From an uncultured Rickettsiaceae bacterium (GTDB lineage Bacteria > Pseudomonadota > Alphaproteobacteria > Rickettsiales > Rickettsiaceae), in NCBI GenBank assembly GCA_905479865.1, contig CAJQOD010000027.1, positions 1-62,059 of the forward strand: a stretch of 62,059 nt of DNA, given 5' to 3'. A model generated the notes under the pieces. The model saw only the letters and a program-made list of their open reading frames with translations, searched no databases and had not been told where the DNA came from. Both the position numbers and the translations under genes were made by a program. Below, piece by piece: positions 39,750 through 49,318 of this stretch. Numbering within the stretch: position 1 is the stretch's first letter; each line of letters opens with the position of its first letter.

Positions 39750-40241
39750 CTATTTGAGTTTTTTGCGAAACTTATCAATTGCAATAACTTCACCAGCTTT
39801 CTTTTCTGCTTTCTTGGTGGAGGCCGGCTTTGCTTTTAATACAGAAAAATCTGCACTTGTATTGGTTTCTTGTATTTCAGTCTCAGGATCTTCTTTATTT
39901 TTTCTGAACTGCAGACTAAAATTAACAGAAGGATCTACAAAGCCGGTGAGAGCCGCAAACGGAATCTCTATGGTCTCTGGTACGCTACTAAAAGCTATAT
40001 TGACAGAAAATTTATCTTCCAGCACTTGTAGATTTTTGAATTGATACTGCAACACAACGGTTATTTCTTGCGGATAGCGTTGCCTTACACGCTCTGACAA
40101 TATCACTTCAGGGTAGTCAGTGCGAAAAGAGATGTAAAAACATTGATCATCAAGCAACCCTTCATCTTGTATATTAAGTAGAATTTTTCGAACAATGCCT
40201 AGCATTGCTTCATCTATTAGTGATTGATAATCAATGGTCAT
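39750..40241 (-). CDS. sspB: ClpXP adaptor SspB (alphaproteobacterial type)
   Basis: A 163-residue protein of the SspB-alpha family. The substrate-binding fold region is recognisable in YQSLIDEAMLGIVRKIL, FYISFRTDYPEV, RYPQEITVVLQYQF and IPFAALTGFVDPSVNFSLQF. A flexible linker leads to the basic C-terminal ClpX-binding tail (VIAIDKFRKKLK). SspB brings ssrA-tagged proteins to ClpXP. The ssrA gene lies directly upstream on the same strand, with no clear terminator between, so tag and adaptor may share a transcript. Confidence 0.88.
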   Translation of the reverse strand: MTIDYQSLIDEAMLGIVRKILLNIQDEGLLDDQCFYISFRTDYPEVILSERVRQRYPQEITVVLQYQFKNLQVLEDKFSVNIAFSSVPETIEIPFAALTGFVDPSVNFSLQFRKNKEDPETEIQETNTSADFSVLKAKPASTKKAEKKAGEVIAIDKFRKKLK

Positions 40242-40254
40242 AATAAATAAATGT

Positions 40255-40560
40255 ATTGCTAGGGCTTTTCTGTTGCCAGGTAAGCCCCGAACCCCGTGGC
40301 TAGCTACAATTAAGCAGCAACAGCCGCAAAGCGATTATTATCGTTTGCATTTACTTTTTTTGACCCAAGATCAAAAGATCCAGCGGAATCATACTGGGTA
40401 AAAATTATTCCTTTATTAAGCTCGTCGATCCTATTTCGCTCCCATAATTTACTACTCACTACAACAGTACAAATAATGGTGGAAGCGCCGGGTACCGCCC
40501 CCGGGTCCGAAACTTCTATTCCAAACAACGTTTATTACCATAGCTACGTTAGGTAGCAAC
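40255..40560 (-). ncRNA. ssrA: tmRNA, two-piece circularly permuted form
   Basis: On the minus strand the acceptor piece comes first: cttccacca ends at 40477 and forms a T-arm-like hairpin just upstream (cccgg loops). About 30 bases later the coding piece begins at 40443 with gggagcgaaataggatcgac, whose first seven bases pair with cgcttcc of the acceptor piece. The tag frame (40348-40310) encodes ANDNNRFAAVAA then TAA, ending in the AA required by ClpXP. After it ggggctt and aagccc can form a pseudoknot. Both ends are estimates, the 5' end from the promoter. Acceptor-before-coding order is the alphaproteobacterial permuted arrangement. Confidence 0.9.
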
Positions 40561-40565
40561 TGCCG

Positions 40566-40595
40566 ATTATAAGCTATTTTTGTAAGCTTTGTAAA
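40566..40595 (-). promoter_or_regulatory. Promoter of ssrA
   Basis: On the minus strand TTTACA (40595-40590) and a consensus TATAAT (40571-40566) are separated by 18 bases and lie just upstream of the tmRNA acceptor piece. The perfect -10 box and the position make this the best promoter in the window. Confidence 0.6.
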
Positions 40596-40755
40596 GCATT
40601 ACTCCACTTCTATTTTAAGAATACCGGTAATTTTTATTAAAAACGCAATAGAATATCAGCCTTATTGCCTTTGAATGTACTTAATTCTCTATAGATTAAT
40701 AACTCATATTAAATAACAGACTAAATACCTTATAGAACCGTCACTGCAGAACTAT

Positions 40756-41256
40756 CTATTTATACAATCCGGATTTTTTCAGCAGAAAATTTCTTTTTAG
40801 TGGAGATAAATAGTCCAAAAATACCTTGCCATTCAAGTAATCCAGTTCATGTTGAATTACAGTTGCAAACCACCCGCTAGCTGTTAAAACTTGCGACTTA
40901 CCTTCATAATCAAGATACTCTAGTTCAATTTTCCCAGGACGTGTTATGTCTGTTTTAATGCCCGGGTAACTTAATGAGCCTTCTTCAAAAGTTTGCGTTT
41001 CTGTAGAAGAAAAAACAATCTTAGGATTAATAAACACGTATGGCCGCTTTGCACCATTTTCTTGCAAATCCACAACCGCAATTCTTTGCAGAACACCCAC
41101 CATGTTAGCACCAAGTCCTACAGCTCCATGCTCGTACATGATCTCAAACATTGAATCAACTATATTCCTTACTTCAGCATTTACGCTACTGACGGGCGTA
41201 GCTTTTTTCTTGAATATGCTATTTGGTGCATATACCAACTTGACTGCTTGCTTCAT
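40756..41256 (-). CDS. Peptide deformylase-like protein lacking metal ligands
   Basis: A 166-residue protein with clear overall similarity to peptide deformylase, but the three motifs are degenerate. GLAAPQVG is GLGANMVG (47-54); EGCLS is EGSLS (92-96), replacing the metal-binding Cys with Ser94; and HExxH is HELDY (136-140), replacing the second His with Tyr140. With two of three metal ligands gone, deformylase activity is very unlikely. Def-like paralogues of this kind are, as I recall, found in Rickettsia. It lies four bases downstream of the mscS-type gene. Confidence 0.85.
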   Translation of the reverse strand: MKQAVKLVYAPNSIFKKKATPVSSVNAEVRNIVDSMFEIMYEHGAVGLGANMVGVLQRIAVVDLQENGAKRPYVFINPKIVFSSTETQTFEEGSLSYPGIKTDITRPGKIELEYLDYEGKSQVLTASGWFATVIQHELDYLNGKVFLDYLSPLKRNFLLKKSGLYK

Positions 41257-41260
41257 TAAT

Positions 41261-42439
41261 TTAGGCCTTAACTACTGTCTGAAATACTTTTAGTCCAAAC
41301 CAAGGCATAATGCCCAAAAGATGATCAAAAATATCAGCCTGAATTGCCTCATAGCTTGTCCACTTAGTATCTTTGGTGAACACATAAATCTCAATAGGAA
41401 TACCGGTTGGCGTCGGATCAAGCTCACGCACCAAGAAAGTAAAGCCTTCCTGGTGAATATTCTGATTACTCTTAAGATACTGATCAATATAATATCTAAA
41501 CATAGAGATATTTGTTTTACCACTCTTTGCATCAAACAACTCTGTATTTTGCTTGGCAAATTCTACCATACAAGGCATTTTCTTGAATATGTTCAGGCTT
41601 TTCTGGTCACAAATTTTGACGGTATCCATATCCAGACTAATTGCACGCTTGATGCGCCTGCCACCGATTTCAAACATTGGACGCCAATTTTTAACTCCTG
41701 TTACTAAAAAAGCTGAAGTCGGAACAGTAGTATAAGTATTATCAAAATTACGAATAACCACAACTGAAATAGTTATCTTTTGAATATCACCATCTGCATT
41801 ATATTGCGGCAAAGTTACCCAGTCACCAACCCGAATAATATCCTGAAAAGTTAACTGGAGACTGGCAAGCAAACCAAGAACCGTATCTTTAAATACGAAT
41901 GTTAACAATGCTGCAGCTGCTCCTATACTTGTAAATAATGACGAAATAGAAACCCCAATCACCAGTGAAAATATGGCCAATACTGCACATACCATAATAA
42001 AAATCTTTAAAATATGTGTATGTAACTCAATTGCAACCCGCTTTGAAGCAGATTTATTTTTATAGAGATCCACCCCTATATTAACTAAAGCCAATAACAG
42101 CGAGGTAATCGTAATAACAATGTATATAGTAATTGCAACATCTTTTACTCTAATAACCATACCAGTCATTAAGCTGGACTTATCAAAAATATCTCCCCAA
42201 AACATCAGATATAATGCAGCAAATACCCGCACAATATGCCCAGATAAATTATGTCTTTCTAAAATTTTACTATAATGCTGACTTTTCTTGTTAACTACCT
42301 TATTAATGCCGGGCAAAACCATCTTTTTCACGATGATAAGTAGCGGATAAAAGGCAACTATCATTATACAAAGCATTACCAAAAGTTGGTTTCCCTCGTA
42401 TAGTTTGTAGAAATCTTTAATAGCAAATAATTCTTCCAT
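41261..42439 (-). CDS. MscS-family mechanosensitive channel (YbdG-like)
   Basis: A 392-residue membrane protein. Five hydrophobic segments precede the pore helix (SISSLFTSIGAAAALLTFVF) and the MscS beta domain (LQLTFQDIIRVGDWVTLPQY, VVVIRNFDNTYTTVPTSAFL). The enlarged C terminus fits the YbdG/mini-conductance subfamily rather than MscS itself. It would release solutes on hypo-osmotic stress. Followed closely by the deformylase-like gene. Confidence 0.85.
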   Translation of the reverse strand: MEELFAIKDFYKLYEGNQLLVMLCIMIVAFYPLLIIVKKMVLPGINKVVNKKSQHYSKILERHNLSGHIVRVFAALYLMFWGDIFDKSSLMTGMVIRVKDVAITIYIVITITSLLLALVNIGVDLYKNKSASKRVAIELHTHILKIFIMVCAVLAIFSLVIGVSISSLFTSIGAAAALLTFVFKDTVLGLLASLQLTFQDIIRVGDWVTLPQYNADGDIQKITISVVVIRNFDNTYTTVPTSAFLVTGVKNWRPMFEIGGRRIKRAISLDMDTVKICDQKSLNIFKKMPCMVEFAKQNTELFDAKSGKTNISMFRYYIDQYLKSNQNIHQEGFTFLVRELDPTPTGIPIEIYVFTKDTKWTSYEAIQADIFDHLLGIMPWFGLKVFQTVVKA

Positions 42440-42637
42440 AAATTTAGATCCAAATTTTAACTTAACTAAATGGTATTATCATAATAATACCCTTACAACG
42501 CAATACAAACTGTTTTTTACCAAATAGAGGAAATTTAAGATAGACAAATAGCTTTTTATTGATTATAAAACCTCTCACAAAGAGTGTCGTTATAAGTCAA
42601 ACATACACTTAAGCAACACTCTTCACACACCCTATAT

Positions 42638-42713
42638 GGCCAGGTAGCTCAGTTGGTAGAGCAAAGGACTGAAAATCCTTGTGTCGGCGGTTCGATCCCG
42701 TCCCTGGCCACCA
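42638..42713 (+). tRNA. tRNA-Phe (anticodon GAA)
   Basis: The acceptor stem is ggccagg / cctggcc with discriminator A and encoded CCA (42711-42713). The anticodon loop tgaaaat, closed by aggac-like and atcct-like strands, gives anticodon GAA, and the T arm carries ttcgatc. All stems close. Confidence 0.96.
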
Positions 42714-42948
42714 CTTGTTTTATACGGGATACAGAGCTTTTAATTTGTTTAAAATTAACTAAACTACTTCATTAAGATATTAATTAAATCTACTTATAGC
42801 TGCAAATAAAAAATCATATAGTTTAAAAAAAACAAATTTTGTCACTTCTACGAAAGTTAATGCTTAAAACCATCAATCCTCCAGAAATTTCATTTAGTTC
42901 AAGTTTGTCATCAAATTTATTTTTATTTTGAAAAATATTCTAATTGTG

Positions 42949-42954
42949 TATAAT
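42949..42954 (+). promoter_or_regulatory. Candidate -10 box before the zinc-finger gene
   Basis: A consensus TATAAT lies 38 bases before the ATG at 42993, with a weak TTTTGA 17 bases upstream of it. Support is positional only. The gap 42714-42992 shows nothing else. Confidence 0.35.
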
Positions 42955-42992
42955 GGCCTTGTTGCCTAAGGCTTAACTATGAACAAATAAAC

Positions 42993-43148
42993 ATGCAATC
43001 TATGGAAATAGAAAAAACAAAATCAAAATCTGTGTCCTGCAAAGGTAAAGAGGCTCCATTTGATCATCCAAAAATCTATCTTGAAATAGATCCCAAACTA
43101 GGCAAAATTGACTGCCCTTATTGCGGTAAGAGTTTTGAACTTAACTAG
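42993..43148 (+). CDS. Small CHCC zinc-finger protein (NDUFS6-like domain)
   Basis: A 51-residue protein with a CHCC-type zinc site: Cys16 in VSCKGKE, His25 in PFDHPKIYLEI, and Cys41 and Cys44 in CPYCGK. Proteins of this length and pattern in alphaproteobacteria match the zinc-binding core of the mitochondrial complex I subunit NDUFS6. It was too short for ordinary gene finding but is well supported by its motif. The ProP-like gene follows 44 bases downstream on the same strand. Confidence 0.8.
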   Translation: MQSMEIEKTKSKSVSCKGKEAPFDHPKIYLEIDPKLGKIDCPYCGKSFELN

Positions 43149-43192
43149 TGTTTTAATCAGACATTATAATCCCTCATTAAAAGGAACCGATT

Positions 43193-44437
43193 TTGACTAA
43201 AAAAAGTTTTGTAATATCGATTCTTACTGTTTTTGTACAATATTATGACTATCATTTATTTGGTTTTCTGGCTGCTAATATTGCTACGCATTTTTTCCCG
43301 GCAGATGATATAACTATACAACTATTAAATACCTATTTTCTTATGGCTATTGCCATGGTTGCAAAACCTTTGGGAGCAGTGATATTTGGTAAGATCGGTG
43401 ATACGCGCGGTCGTTCAAATAGTTTTAAAATCAGCTTAATCGGAACCGCCATTGCCTCAACTATTTTATTTGCCATTCCTTCTTATGAAGCTATCGGCCT
43501 GTTTTCTGCCTTTCTATTACTGCTATGCCGCATGGCAATCTGTGCGTTCGTAACTTCAGGCTCAGACGGTGTACGCATATACATCTATGAACATATAGAT
43601 AAATCAAGGCAATGCCTGGGTGTTGGAATTACCACTCTTTTTACTCAAGCCGGCTCGCTTACTGCATCATTATCTGCATGGTTCTTTACTCTGAACTGTT
43701 TACCGGAATATAGTTGGCGCTTTGCCTTTCTTGTCGGTGGAATATTGGGGTTATTTGTAATTATTGCAATGAAAGTTACCAATTTTTCTGATGTTAAACA
43801 TGTTAAAGAAAATCCAGATTTTGAAGAGTTTCGTAATTTATCACTAGCTAAAATCATCAAATCAAACTGGCGCTTGTTTCTTTTGTGCCTAATTTTAGCC
43901 GGTAGCATTGGCAGCACTAATCAATTTTTGATAATATTCTTTGGCACTTATAATTTCGAAATACTGCGCACTATTGACCGCTCCAGTATGCAATCATATA
44001 TATCGCTGGCAATTATCGCCTATATGATTTTCAGTATTGTCGGAGGATATTTGGCTGATAAATTTGGCAGATACTATGTGACCGTAATTGCATCGATCGT
44101 GATTATTATGTTGTCTATTTTACTTTGCATATCACTAAATCAGATGATTCTGAATCAATATCTGTTCGTTGCAATCGCTGCGGTGATGCCGTTTATTACC
44201 ATGTCCTCCGCAGCCATCCTAAAACAATCAATTCCAATAGCCATCAGATATCGTTTATTTTCGCTGAGCCATGCTATTGGCTCAGTTGTGTTATCAGCGC
44301 CGACAGCCTTCTTATCCACCCTACTCTATCACAAAACAAATATAGTGTGGCTACCAATTGGCTACTTCATTACCACGATTATCATTATATCCTTGACCTT
44401 ATACCATTTGAACAAACGAGCTGTAGCTGATGATTGA
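43193..44437 (+). CDS. MFS transporter of the metabolite:H+ symporter (ProP-like) family
   Basis: A 414-residue protein with about twelve membrane segments and MFS signatures: FVQYYDYHLFGFLAANIA in the first segment, the loop motif FGKIGDTRGR, and GGYLADKFGRYYV between the halves. The family includes proline/betaine and organic-acid symporters and is multicopy in Rickettsia. Substrate cannot be inferred. The start is TTG at 43193, preceded by aaaagga; no ATG gives a full first membrane segment. Confidence 0.85.
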   Translation: MTKKSFVISILTVFVQYYDYHLFGFLAANIATHFFPADDITIQLLNTYFLMAIAMVAKPLGAVIFGKIGDTRGRSNSFKISLIGTAIASTILFAIPSYEAIGLFSAFLLLLCRMAICAFVTSGSDGVRIYIYEHIDKSRQCLGVGITTLFTQAGSLTASLSAWFFTLNCLPEYSWRFAFLVGGILGLFVIIAMKVTNFSDVKHVKENPDFEEFRNLSLAKIIKSNWRLFLLCLILAGSIGSTNQFLIIFFGTYNFEILRTIDRSSMQSYISLAIIAYMIFSIVGGYLADKFGRYYVTVIASIVIIMLSILLCISLNQMILNQYLFVAIAAVMPFITMSSAAILKQSIPIAIRYRLFSLSHAIGSVVLSAPTAFLSTLLYHKTNIVWLPIGYFITTIIIISLTLYHLNKRAVADD

Positions 44438-44655
44438 TAGGGACGAAAATTGTCACTTACTAACCTGTTTTCTGGTAAAAATATCCTAGAGTATTTATCT
44501 CGGACCCTGCAGATTTATACACCCGAAATACTTTATATAGTACCTTAGCTTTATTATTTTAGTAACAATCTTAATATTACTCTTTTGTTTTTGTCTTTTA
44601 ATGATACTATCTGCATTGTATATTATTAGTAGCTAAGTAAAATATAACTAATTTT

Positions 44656-46479
44656 ATGACCATCAAAATCCTCTCAAACAGCACGATAAATAAAATATCA
44701 GCCGGTGAAGTTATTGAGCGTCCATCCTCGGCAGTCAAGGAGCTTGTCGAAAATTCTATTGACGCAGGTGCTACAAAAATCGAAATCATATTGGAATGTG
44801 CCGGCAAAAACCTTATTACTATCAAGGATAATGGCATGGGTATGAGTAGGGAGGAGCTTGAACTTGCTATTCAACGCCACGCAACATCCAAGCTCGATGA
44901 AGATGATCTTCTCAACATAAATAGCTTCGGATTTCGCGGTGAAGCCCTACCATCGATTGGAGCAATCAGCAAATTCAAAATTACCTCTAAAAAACGCGGT
45001 AGTGATGTTGCGCATTCACTCAGTATTATTGGCGGCAAGCTTGAATCAACAATATCTACTACTGGCAATGAAGGCACTATAATTGAGGTTCGTGATCTAT
45101 TTTTTGCAACACCAGCAAGGCTGAAGTTCTTGCGAACAGATAGAACAGAGTTAAATGCATCGACTAGCATCGTCAAGAAAATAGCGATTGCCCATCCAGC
45201 TATTGCTTTTACCCTGACCCATGACGGCAGGGAATTAATCAAAGTCAGGTGCCAAACAGGCACTATTGAAGAAACCATAAAAAATAGAATAGCTGAAATT
45301 ATCAGTACTGAATTTGTTGAAAATGCTGCTACGGTCTCGTTTGCCAGGGATGACATAGAAATTTATGGCCATACATCTTTGCCAACATATAACCGCGCAT
45401 CAGCAGAAGATCAGTTCCTATTTATCAACAACAGACCGGTAAAGGACAAAATATTGAACATAGCACTAAGGGTTGCCTATCAGGATTATCTAGCACGTGA
45501 TCGCCACCCCGTTTCAGCCCTCTTCTTAAAGGTTAGGCCACATTTTGTTGATGTGAACGTACACCCGGCTAAAACTGAAGTCCGCTTTCATGACCCTAAT
45601 TTAATTCGTGGAATGGTTATTAGTGCTATCAAGGACGCTTTAAATAATTCCAGTCATAGAGTTTCGACTACTCCGTCTGTAGCTGCAGTTAATTATATGC
45701 AGTCCGGCAGGCAAACCAGCAATTTCAAAGAACGCAGCAATTCTCAAACCAAATTTCAGATGCCAACAGCAAGGTCTGATACTTCCCCTACTCCCAGAGT
45801 TGATTATGCTCTAAGCCAAACAGATTTATTAGTAGAAAGCAAACCGCAATCTATTGTTGAAGAAGAAGTTATGGCCAAACAGGAGGTGCTGAGTGATTTT
45901 CCACTTGGCGCAGCTAAAGCGCAATTACACGGTACTTATATTATCTCTCAAACGGATGATAGCATAATAATTACCGACCAACATGCAGCACATGAACGTA
46001 TTGGTTATGAAAAAATCAAAGAGCAAATAGAAAAAAATGGTCTAATCAAACAACGCCTACTAATCCCTGAAATTGTAGAACTACCGGATGAAATGCGTGC
46101 AGATGCATTGAACGATAATAAAGAAACTTTGGCACAACTTGGTCTTACAATCGAAAAGTTTGGCGATAAGTCAATCATCGTCTCAGAAATGCCGAGCCTG
46201 GTCGGAGATGTAAATCCATTGCAGCTTATCTTGGATTTAGCTGACCATTTCTCTGAACTTGGAGAAAACATAGCATTAACAGAATTAATTGAGCATGTAA
46301 CTGAAACCTATGCCTGCCACTATGCAATCAGGGCCGGTAGAAAACTCAAGGCAGAAGAAATGAATGAACTGTTGCGTCAAATGGAAAACACACCATTTTC
46401 AGGGCAATGTAATCATGGGCGACAAACCTATGTTGAGCTAAAGCTTAAAGACATCGAAAAATTATTTGGCCGTAAGTAA
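44656..46479 (+). CDS. mutL: DNA mismatch repair protein MutL
   Basis: A 607-residue protein with the GHKL ATPase at the N terminus ([35 protein letters not shown]), a Ser/Thr-rich linker around 340-400, and the C-terminal domain. The endonuclease motif [21 protein letters not shown] and CNHGRQT are intact, so this is a nicking MutL like that of most bacteria lacking MutH. lipB begins four bases after the stop. Confidence 0.95.
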   Translation: MTIKILSNSTINKISAGEVIERPSSAVKELVENSIDAGATKIEIILECAGKNLITIKDNGMGMSREELELAIQRHATSKLDEDDLLNINSFGFRGEALPSIGAISKFKITSKKRGSDVAHSLSIIGGKLESTISTTGNEGTIIEVRDLFFATPARLKFLRTDRTELNASTSIVKKIAIAHPAIAFTLTHDGRELIKVRCQTGTIEETIKNRIAEIISTEFVENAATVSFARDDIEIYGHTSLPTYNRASAEDQFLFINNRPVKDKILNIALRVAYQDYLARDRHPVSALFLKVRPHFVDVNVHPAKTEVRFHDPNLIRGMVISAIKDALNNSSHRVSTTPSVAAVNYMQSGRQTSNFKERSNSQTKFQMPTARSDTSPTPRVDYALSQTDLLVESKPQSIVEEEVMAKQEVLSDFPLGAAKAQLHGTYIISQTDDSIIITDQHAAHERIGYEKIKEQIEKNGLIKQRLLIPEIVELPDEMRADALNDNKETLAQLGLTIEKFGDKSIIVSEMPSLVGDVNPLQLILDLADHFSELGENIALTELIEHVTETYACHYAIRAGRKLKAEEMNELLRQMENTPFSGQCNHGRQTYVELKLKDIEKLFGRK

Positions 46480-46483
46480 TATC

Positions 46484-47104
46484 ATGCCTGAATGGATATC
46501 TTTGCCAGGACTCATGCCCTATAACGAAGCTCTGGAATTAATGGAACATAGGCTGCATAATGTCATTGAAACTGCTAAAGATGAAACTGTCTTTTTGCTT
46601 GAACACCCGGATGTCTATACCGCAGGCACAAATCATAGTGAGGCTGAACTACTAGATAATAAAATACCCGTAATATATACAGGCAGAGGCGGCAAATTCA
46701 CTTATCATGGCCCAGGACAAAGAGTCATCTATCCTATATTAGACCTCAGAAAACCAAGCCGTACTCGTGACATAAAATTATATGTTAGAAATTTAGAACA
46801 ATGGATTATCAATACTCTCCTGCAACTGGGGCTTAAAGCCTACACAATTAAAGATATGGTGGGTATCTGGATACTCCATGATGATACCCCTTCAAAAATT
46901 GCTGCAATAGGAGTTAGAGTCAAAAAATGGGTAACCTACCATGGTATTGCGGTCAACATTACTACCAATCTTAAAAACTACTCAGGCATAATACCTTGTG
47001 GAATAGAGAATTTTCCAGTAACCTCTCTAAATAAGCTTGGAGTTAAAATATCCATGCAGGATTTTGACTCTATTTTAAAAGAAGAATTTAAAAAAATATT
47101 CTAA
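46484..47104 (+). CDS. lipB: Octanoyl-(ACP) protein transferase
   Basis: About 206 residues. LipB moves octanoyl from ACP to lipoyl domains of 2-oxoacid dehydrogenases. [12 protein letters not shown] is the family block, and the catalytic pair is present: Lys in [11 protein letters not shown] and Cys in IIPCGI. I chose the ATG at 46484, just after mutL; a TTG at 46466 inside mutL is the alternative. Its stop overlaps the next ATG by one base (TAATG). Confidence 0.92.
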   Translation: MPEWISLPGLMPYNEALELMEHRLHNVIETAKDETVFLLEHPDVYTAGTNHSEAELLDNKIPVIYTGRGGKFTYHGPGQRVIYPILDLRKPSRTRDIKLYVRNLEQWIINTLLQLGLKAYTIKDMVGIWILHDDTPSKIAAIGVRVKKWVTYHGIAVNITTNLKNYSGIIPCGIENFPVTSLNKLGVKISMQDFDSILKEEFKKIF

Positions 47105-47667
47105 TGAAAATAATCCGACTAATGCTTTCATCTATTCTGCTAGTATGGTGTGGTGGTTTTTTTTATTTCTTGCAAATGACAGATGATATATCCAATGATA
47201 ATAGAACGACCACAGATGCCATTGTGGTTTTTGGAGGTAACAAACAAAATTTGTATGCTGGAGTGCAACTACTCAAATCAGGATATGCACACATAGTTTT
47301 CATCACCGGCGATAAACCTAGAGAAGAATATAATAACTTCCTGAAAACGCAGCAACTATCGCAAGAGCAGTTTATTTTCGACGAGAATATTGCCAAGAAT
47401 AAACATAATCATGTTATGGATACAGTCATGTTTTTAAAAAAATACAAATTTCACTCTTTAAGACTCGTAGTTAATGCTGTGCAATTACCAAGAGCATTGC
47501 GGGAATTATTAGCTAATATACCGCCAGATACGGTAATTATTCCGCATCCTATATCTAGCAAGCAGAAAAATCATTTTCAGATATTTAAGGAATATACTAA
47601 ATATACTCTAGTTCTTGTAGCCTCTTTTATTGGAAAGGAAGATGAACTCGATCTACCATATTCTTGA
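47104..47667 (+). CDS. DUF218/YdcF-like membrane-anchored protein
   Basis: A 187-residue protein with one N-terminal membrane segment (LSSILLVWCGGFFYFLQM) and a DUF218 domain: TDAIVVFGGNKQNLYAGVQL, GYAHIVFITGDKP, NKHNHVMDTVMFLKKY and LVVNAVQLPRA. DUF218 proteins (SanA, ElyC, YdcF) are tied to envelope integrity, but the reaction is unknown. It overlaps the lipB stop by one base and the next gene by 26 bases, so the run mutL-lipB-DUF218-DUF2748 is compact. Confidence 0.8.
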   Translation: MKIIRLMLSSILLVWCGGFFYFLQMTDDISNDNRTTTDAIVVFGGNKQNLYAGVQLLKSGYAHIVFITGDKPREEYNNFLKTQQLSQEQFIFDENIAKNKHNHVMDTVMFLKKYKFHSLRLVVNAVQLPRALRELLANIPPDTVIIPHPISSKQKNHFQIFKEYTKYTLVLVASFIGKEDELDLPYS

Positions 47668-48064
47668 TAAACATCCAGCAATTTATCAGGAAGACATACA
47701 AATCGAATATGAACATCTGGCTCAGGAATTAGTCAATTCCGGCAGGCTACGCATAGATACTGATTATTACTGTAATTTTATCCACTTCAATGATCCAACA
47801 GATGGCATAAATGTTGTATTCAGCTACGCAGAACTAACCAACCCTACCCTGGTTCCAAAATCAAAATCTATACTTAATCAACTATACAAAGCGCAGAATA
47901 AACAGGTCTCTGATAGAAAACTCGGTGCTATAATGATTGACTTAAATAAAAAAATAGGAAAGCTTCTGATCGTTAGTAACGAGCTGTCTATGCAGCTAGC
48001 CCGTATTTTTGTACAATCAGCGCATCCCACATTGTTACCCGGTGGCTTTTACATGATAAAGTAG
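47642..48064 (+). pseudogene. DUF2748-like protein, N-terminal part before a frameshift
   Basis: A 140-residue frame starting at the ATG 47642 (preceded by ggaaaggaag) and ending at TAG 48062-48064. The protein (NSIYHILDKHPAIYQEDIQI, LRIDTDYYCNFIHFND, LGAIMIDLNKKIGKLLIV) reads as a conserved globular domain. Frame +1 carries on in plausible protein right across the stop (DKVEVFITYSHNIGDV) into the next open frame. So this and 48103-48999 look like two parts of one gene of about 452 codons broken near 48050. I associate it with the Rickettsia DUF2748 family; function unknown. Confidence 0.6.
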
Positions 48065-48102
48065 AAGTTTTTATCACCTACTCCCATAATATTGGCGACG
48101 TT

Positions 48103-48999
48103 ATGGATATAAAAACCTGGAAACGCTCTGGAAAAAACAGTGGAATGCAAAGTACAGATGGAAGTAATGTCTGCATTTACGTTTCATGTGGTGGCAATCC
48201 GTTTGCAAAAAATAATGAGAACACTCCAATATATGGCGATGGCTGGTCAGCTGTCGCCAGAATGCAAATCATAGCCGCTCAAGAAATTGGGCATTATGCA
48301 GACATAAAGCGTGATAGCTGCGGAAATCAAATCACTCGTCATTCTGCAAATTTTGCCTGTACACAAGCAAAACCGCATGTAAAAGAGGGCAGGAAAAATG
48401 ACATCGAAAGATGCAATAAACTATCTGACAGACTGTTAAAAAATGGTATGAGCAAGCTTATAGCGCTTGAAACAAAGCTAAAATTCTATGATCAGCAAAA
48501 GCTATCCGGCCTACGAGTCTGGTGGATCAGGATTTTTACACAAAAATATCGCCGTAAATTGCTAAAATTTGCACATAAGCATAGTTTGCAATTTGTGAAG
48601 CGCTTTGACAGGGAAAAATATATGGGACTGATGATTGCTGCAATGATAGAAGATATGCAATCTCACCTATCGCCAATTGCCGATGTTTATAAACGCGATA
48701 ACCCGGAGGCCGAAGAGGCTATCAGCTGCGTTGAAGCTCTAGCCCGAGTGCCTCAGCAAGTGATGAAATGGGGATATCTTACAACCAGAGCTACCATGCA
48801 TGATCTATATAAAGTATATTATAGCGAAGTGATTCCATCATTAATTGAGAATTATAATCACGTTGCGGGCACTCACTATAAAAGAAATTATGCCATCCCT
48901 AAAAAAACTGTGCTGAAAAGAATTTTTGATAAATTTGGCTTGGCAAGTAGAAAAAATAAATTTGAATTTGAATTTGTTGAAGTGAGGGATATAGGATAA
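48103..48999 (+). pseudogene. DUF2748-like protein, C-terminal part after a frameshift
   Basis: A 298-residue frame from the ATG at 48103. Features include VSCGGNPFAKNNEN, MQIIAAQEIGHYADIKRD (an HYAD-like acidic-histidine pattern that could bind metal) and a basic helical C terminus. Coding-like sequence extends upstream of this ATG in the same frame to about 48052, which argues that the ATG is internal and the true start is at 47642. It may still be translated alone. The last codons lie within an arm of the palindromic element 48988-49103. Confidence 0.6.
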
Positions 49000-49103
49000 T
49001 TATTTTTTTATAACCAGTTAGCATAGAATGCATAAAAAATAAATATCCTATATTCTTGAATACCCCAAATACCCAAATTTCTTTGTTCTCTTATCCTATA
49101 TTC
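48988..49103. repeat. Palindromic element, left copy
   Basis: gatataggataa (48988-48999) and ttatcctatattc (49091-49103) are inverted arms. The interior (ttttttataaccagttagc, atagaatgcataaa, aaatatcctatattc) aligns over about 110 bases to the reverse complement of the element at 50328-50491. The left arm contains the stop codon of the DUF2748-like gene, so the element abuts or has invaded the gene end. Confidence 0.75.
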
Positions 49104-49318
49104 GCATTATTAGAATATTTAAATACTTTTTGATTAAAATATTACTGCACAGGAAAGTCAAAATATTGGTCAGTAAATAATTTATTTTTTAATATATAAT
49201 TCCACCATTCCTGTGATGAGTTCTCAAACCATATATTTTCACTACCTTTAATTCAATCTTAAGATTTTTTAATTACTTTTTTTGTCATCGCTAACAGATC
49301 TTAACGATAGATCAAATT

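Noticed and set aside
40310-40528. Open frame of 72 codons on the minus strand
   Set aside because: It is the tmRNA: its last 12 codons are the tag and the rest covers the acceptor and pseudoknot parts.
44491-44532. Possible terminator after the ProP-like gene (agtatttatctcgg with ccgaaatact)
   Set aside because: The stem is interrupted and no T-run follows directly; not strong enough to list.
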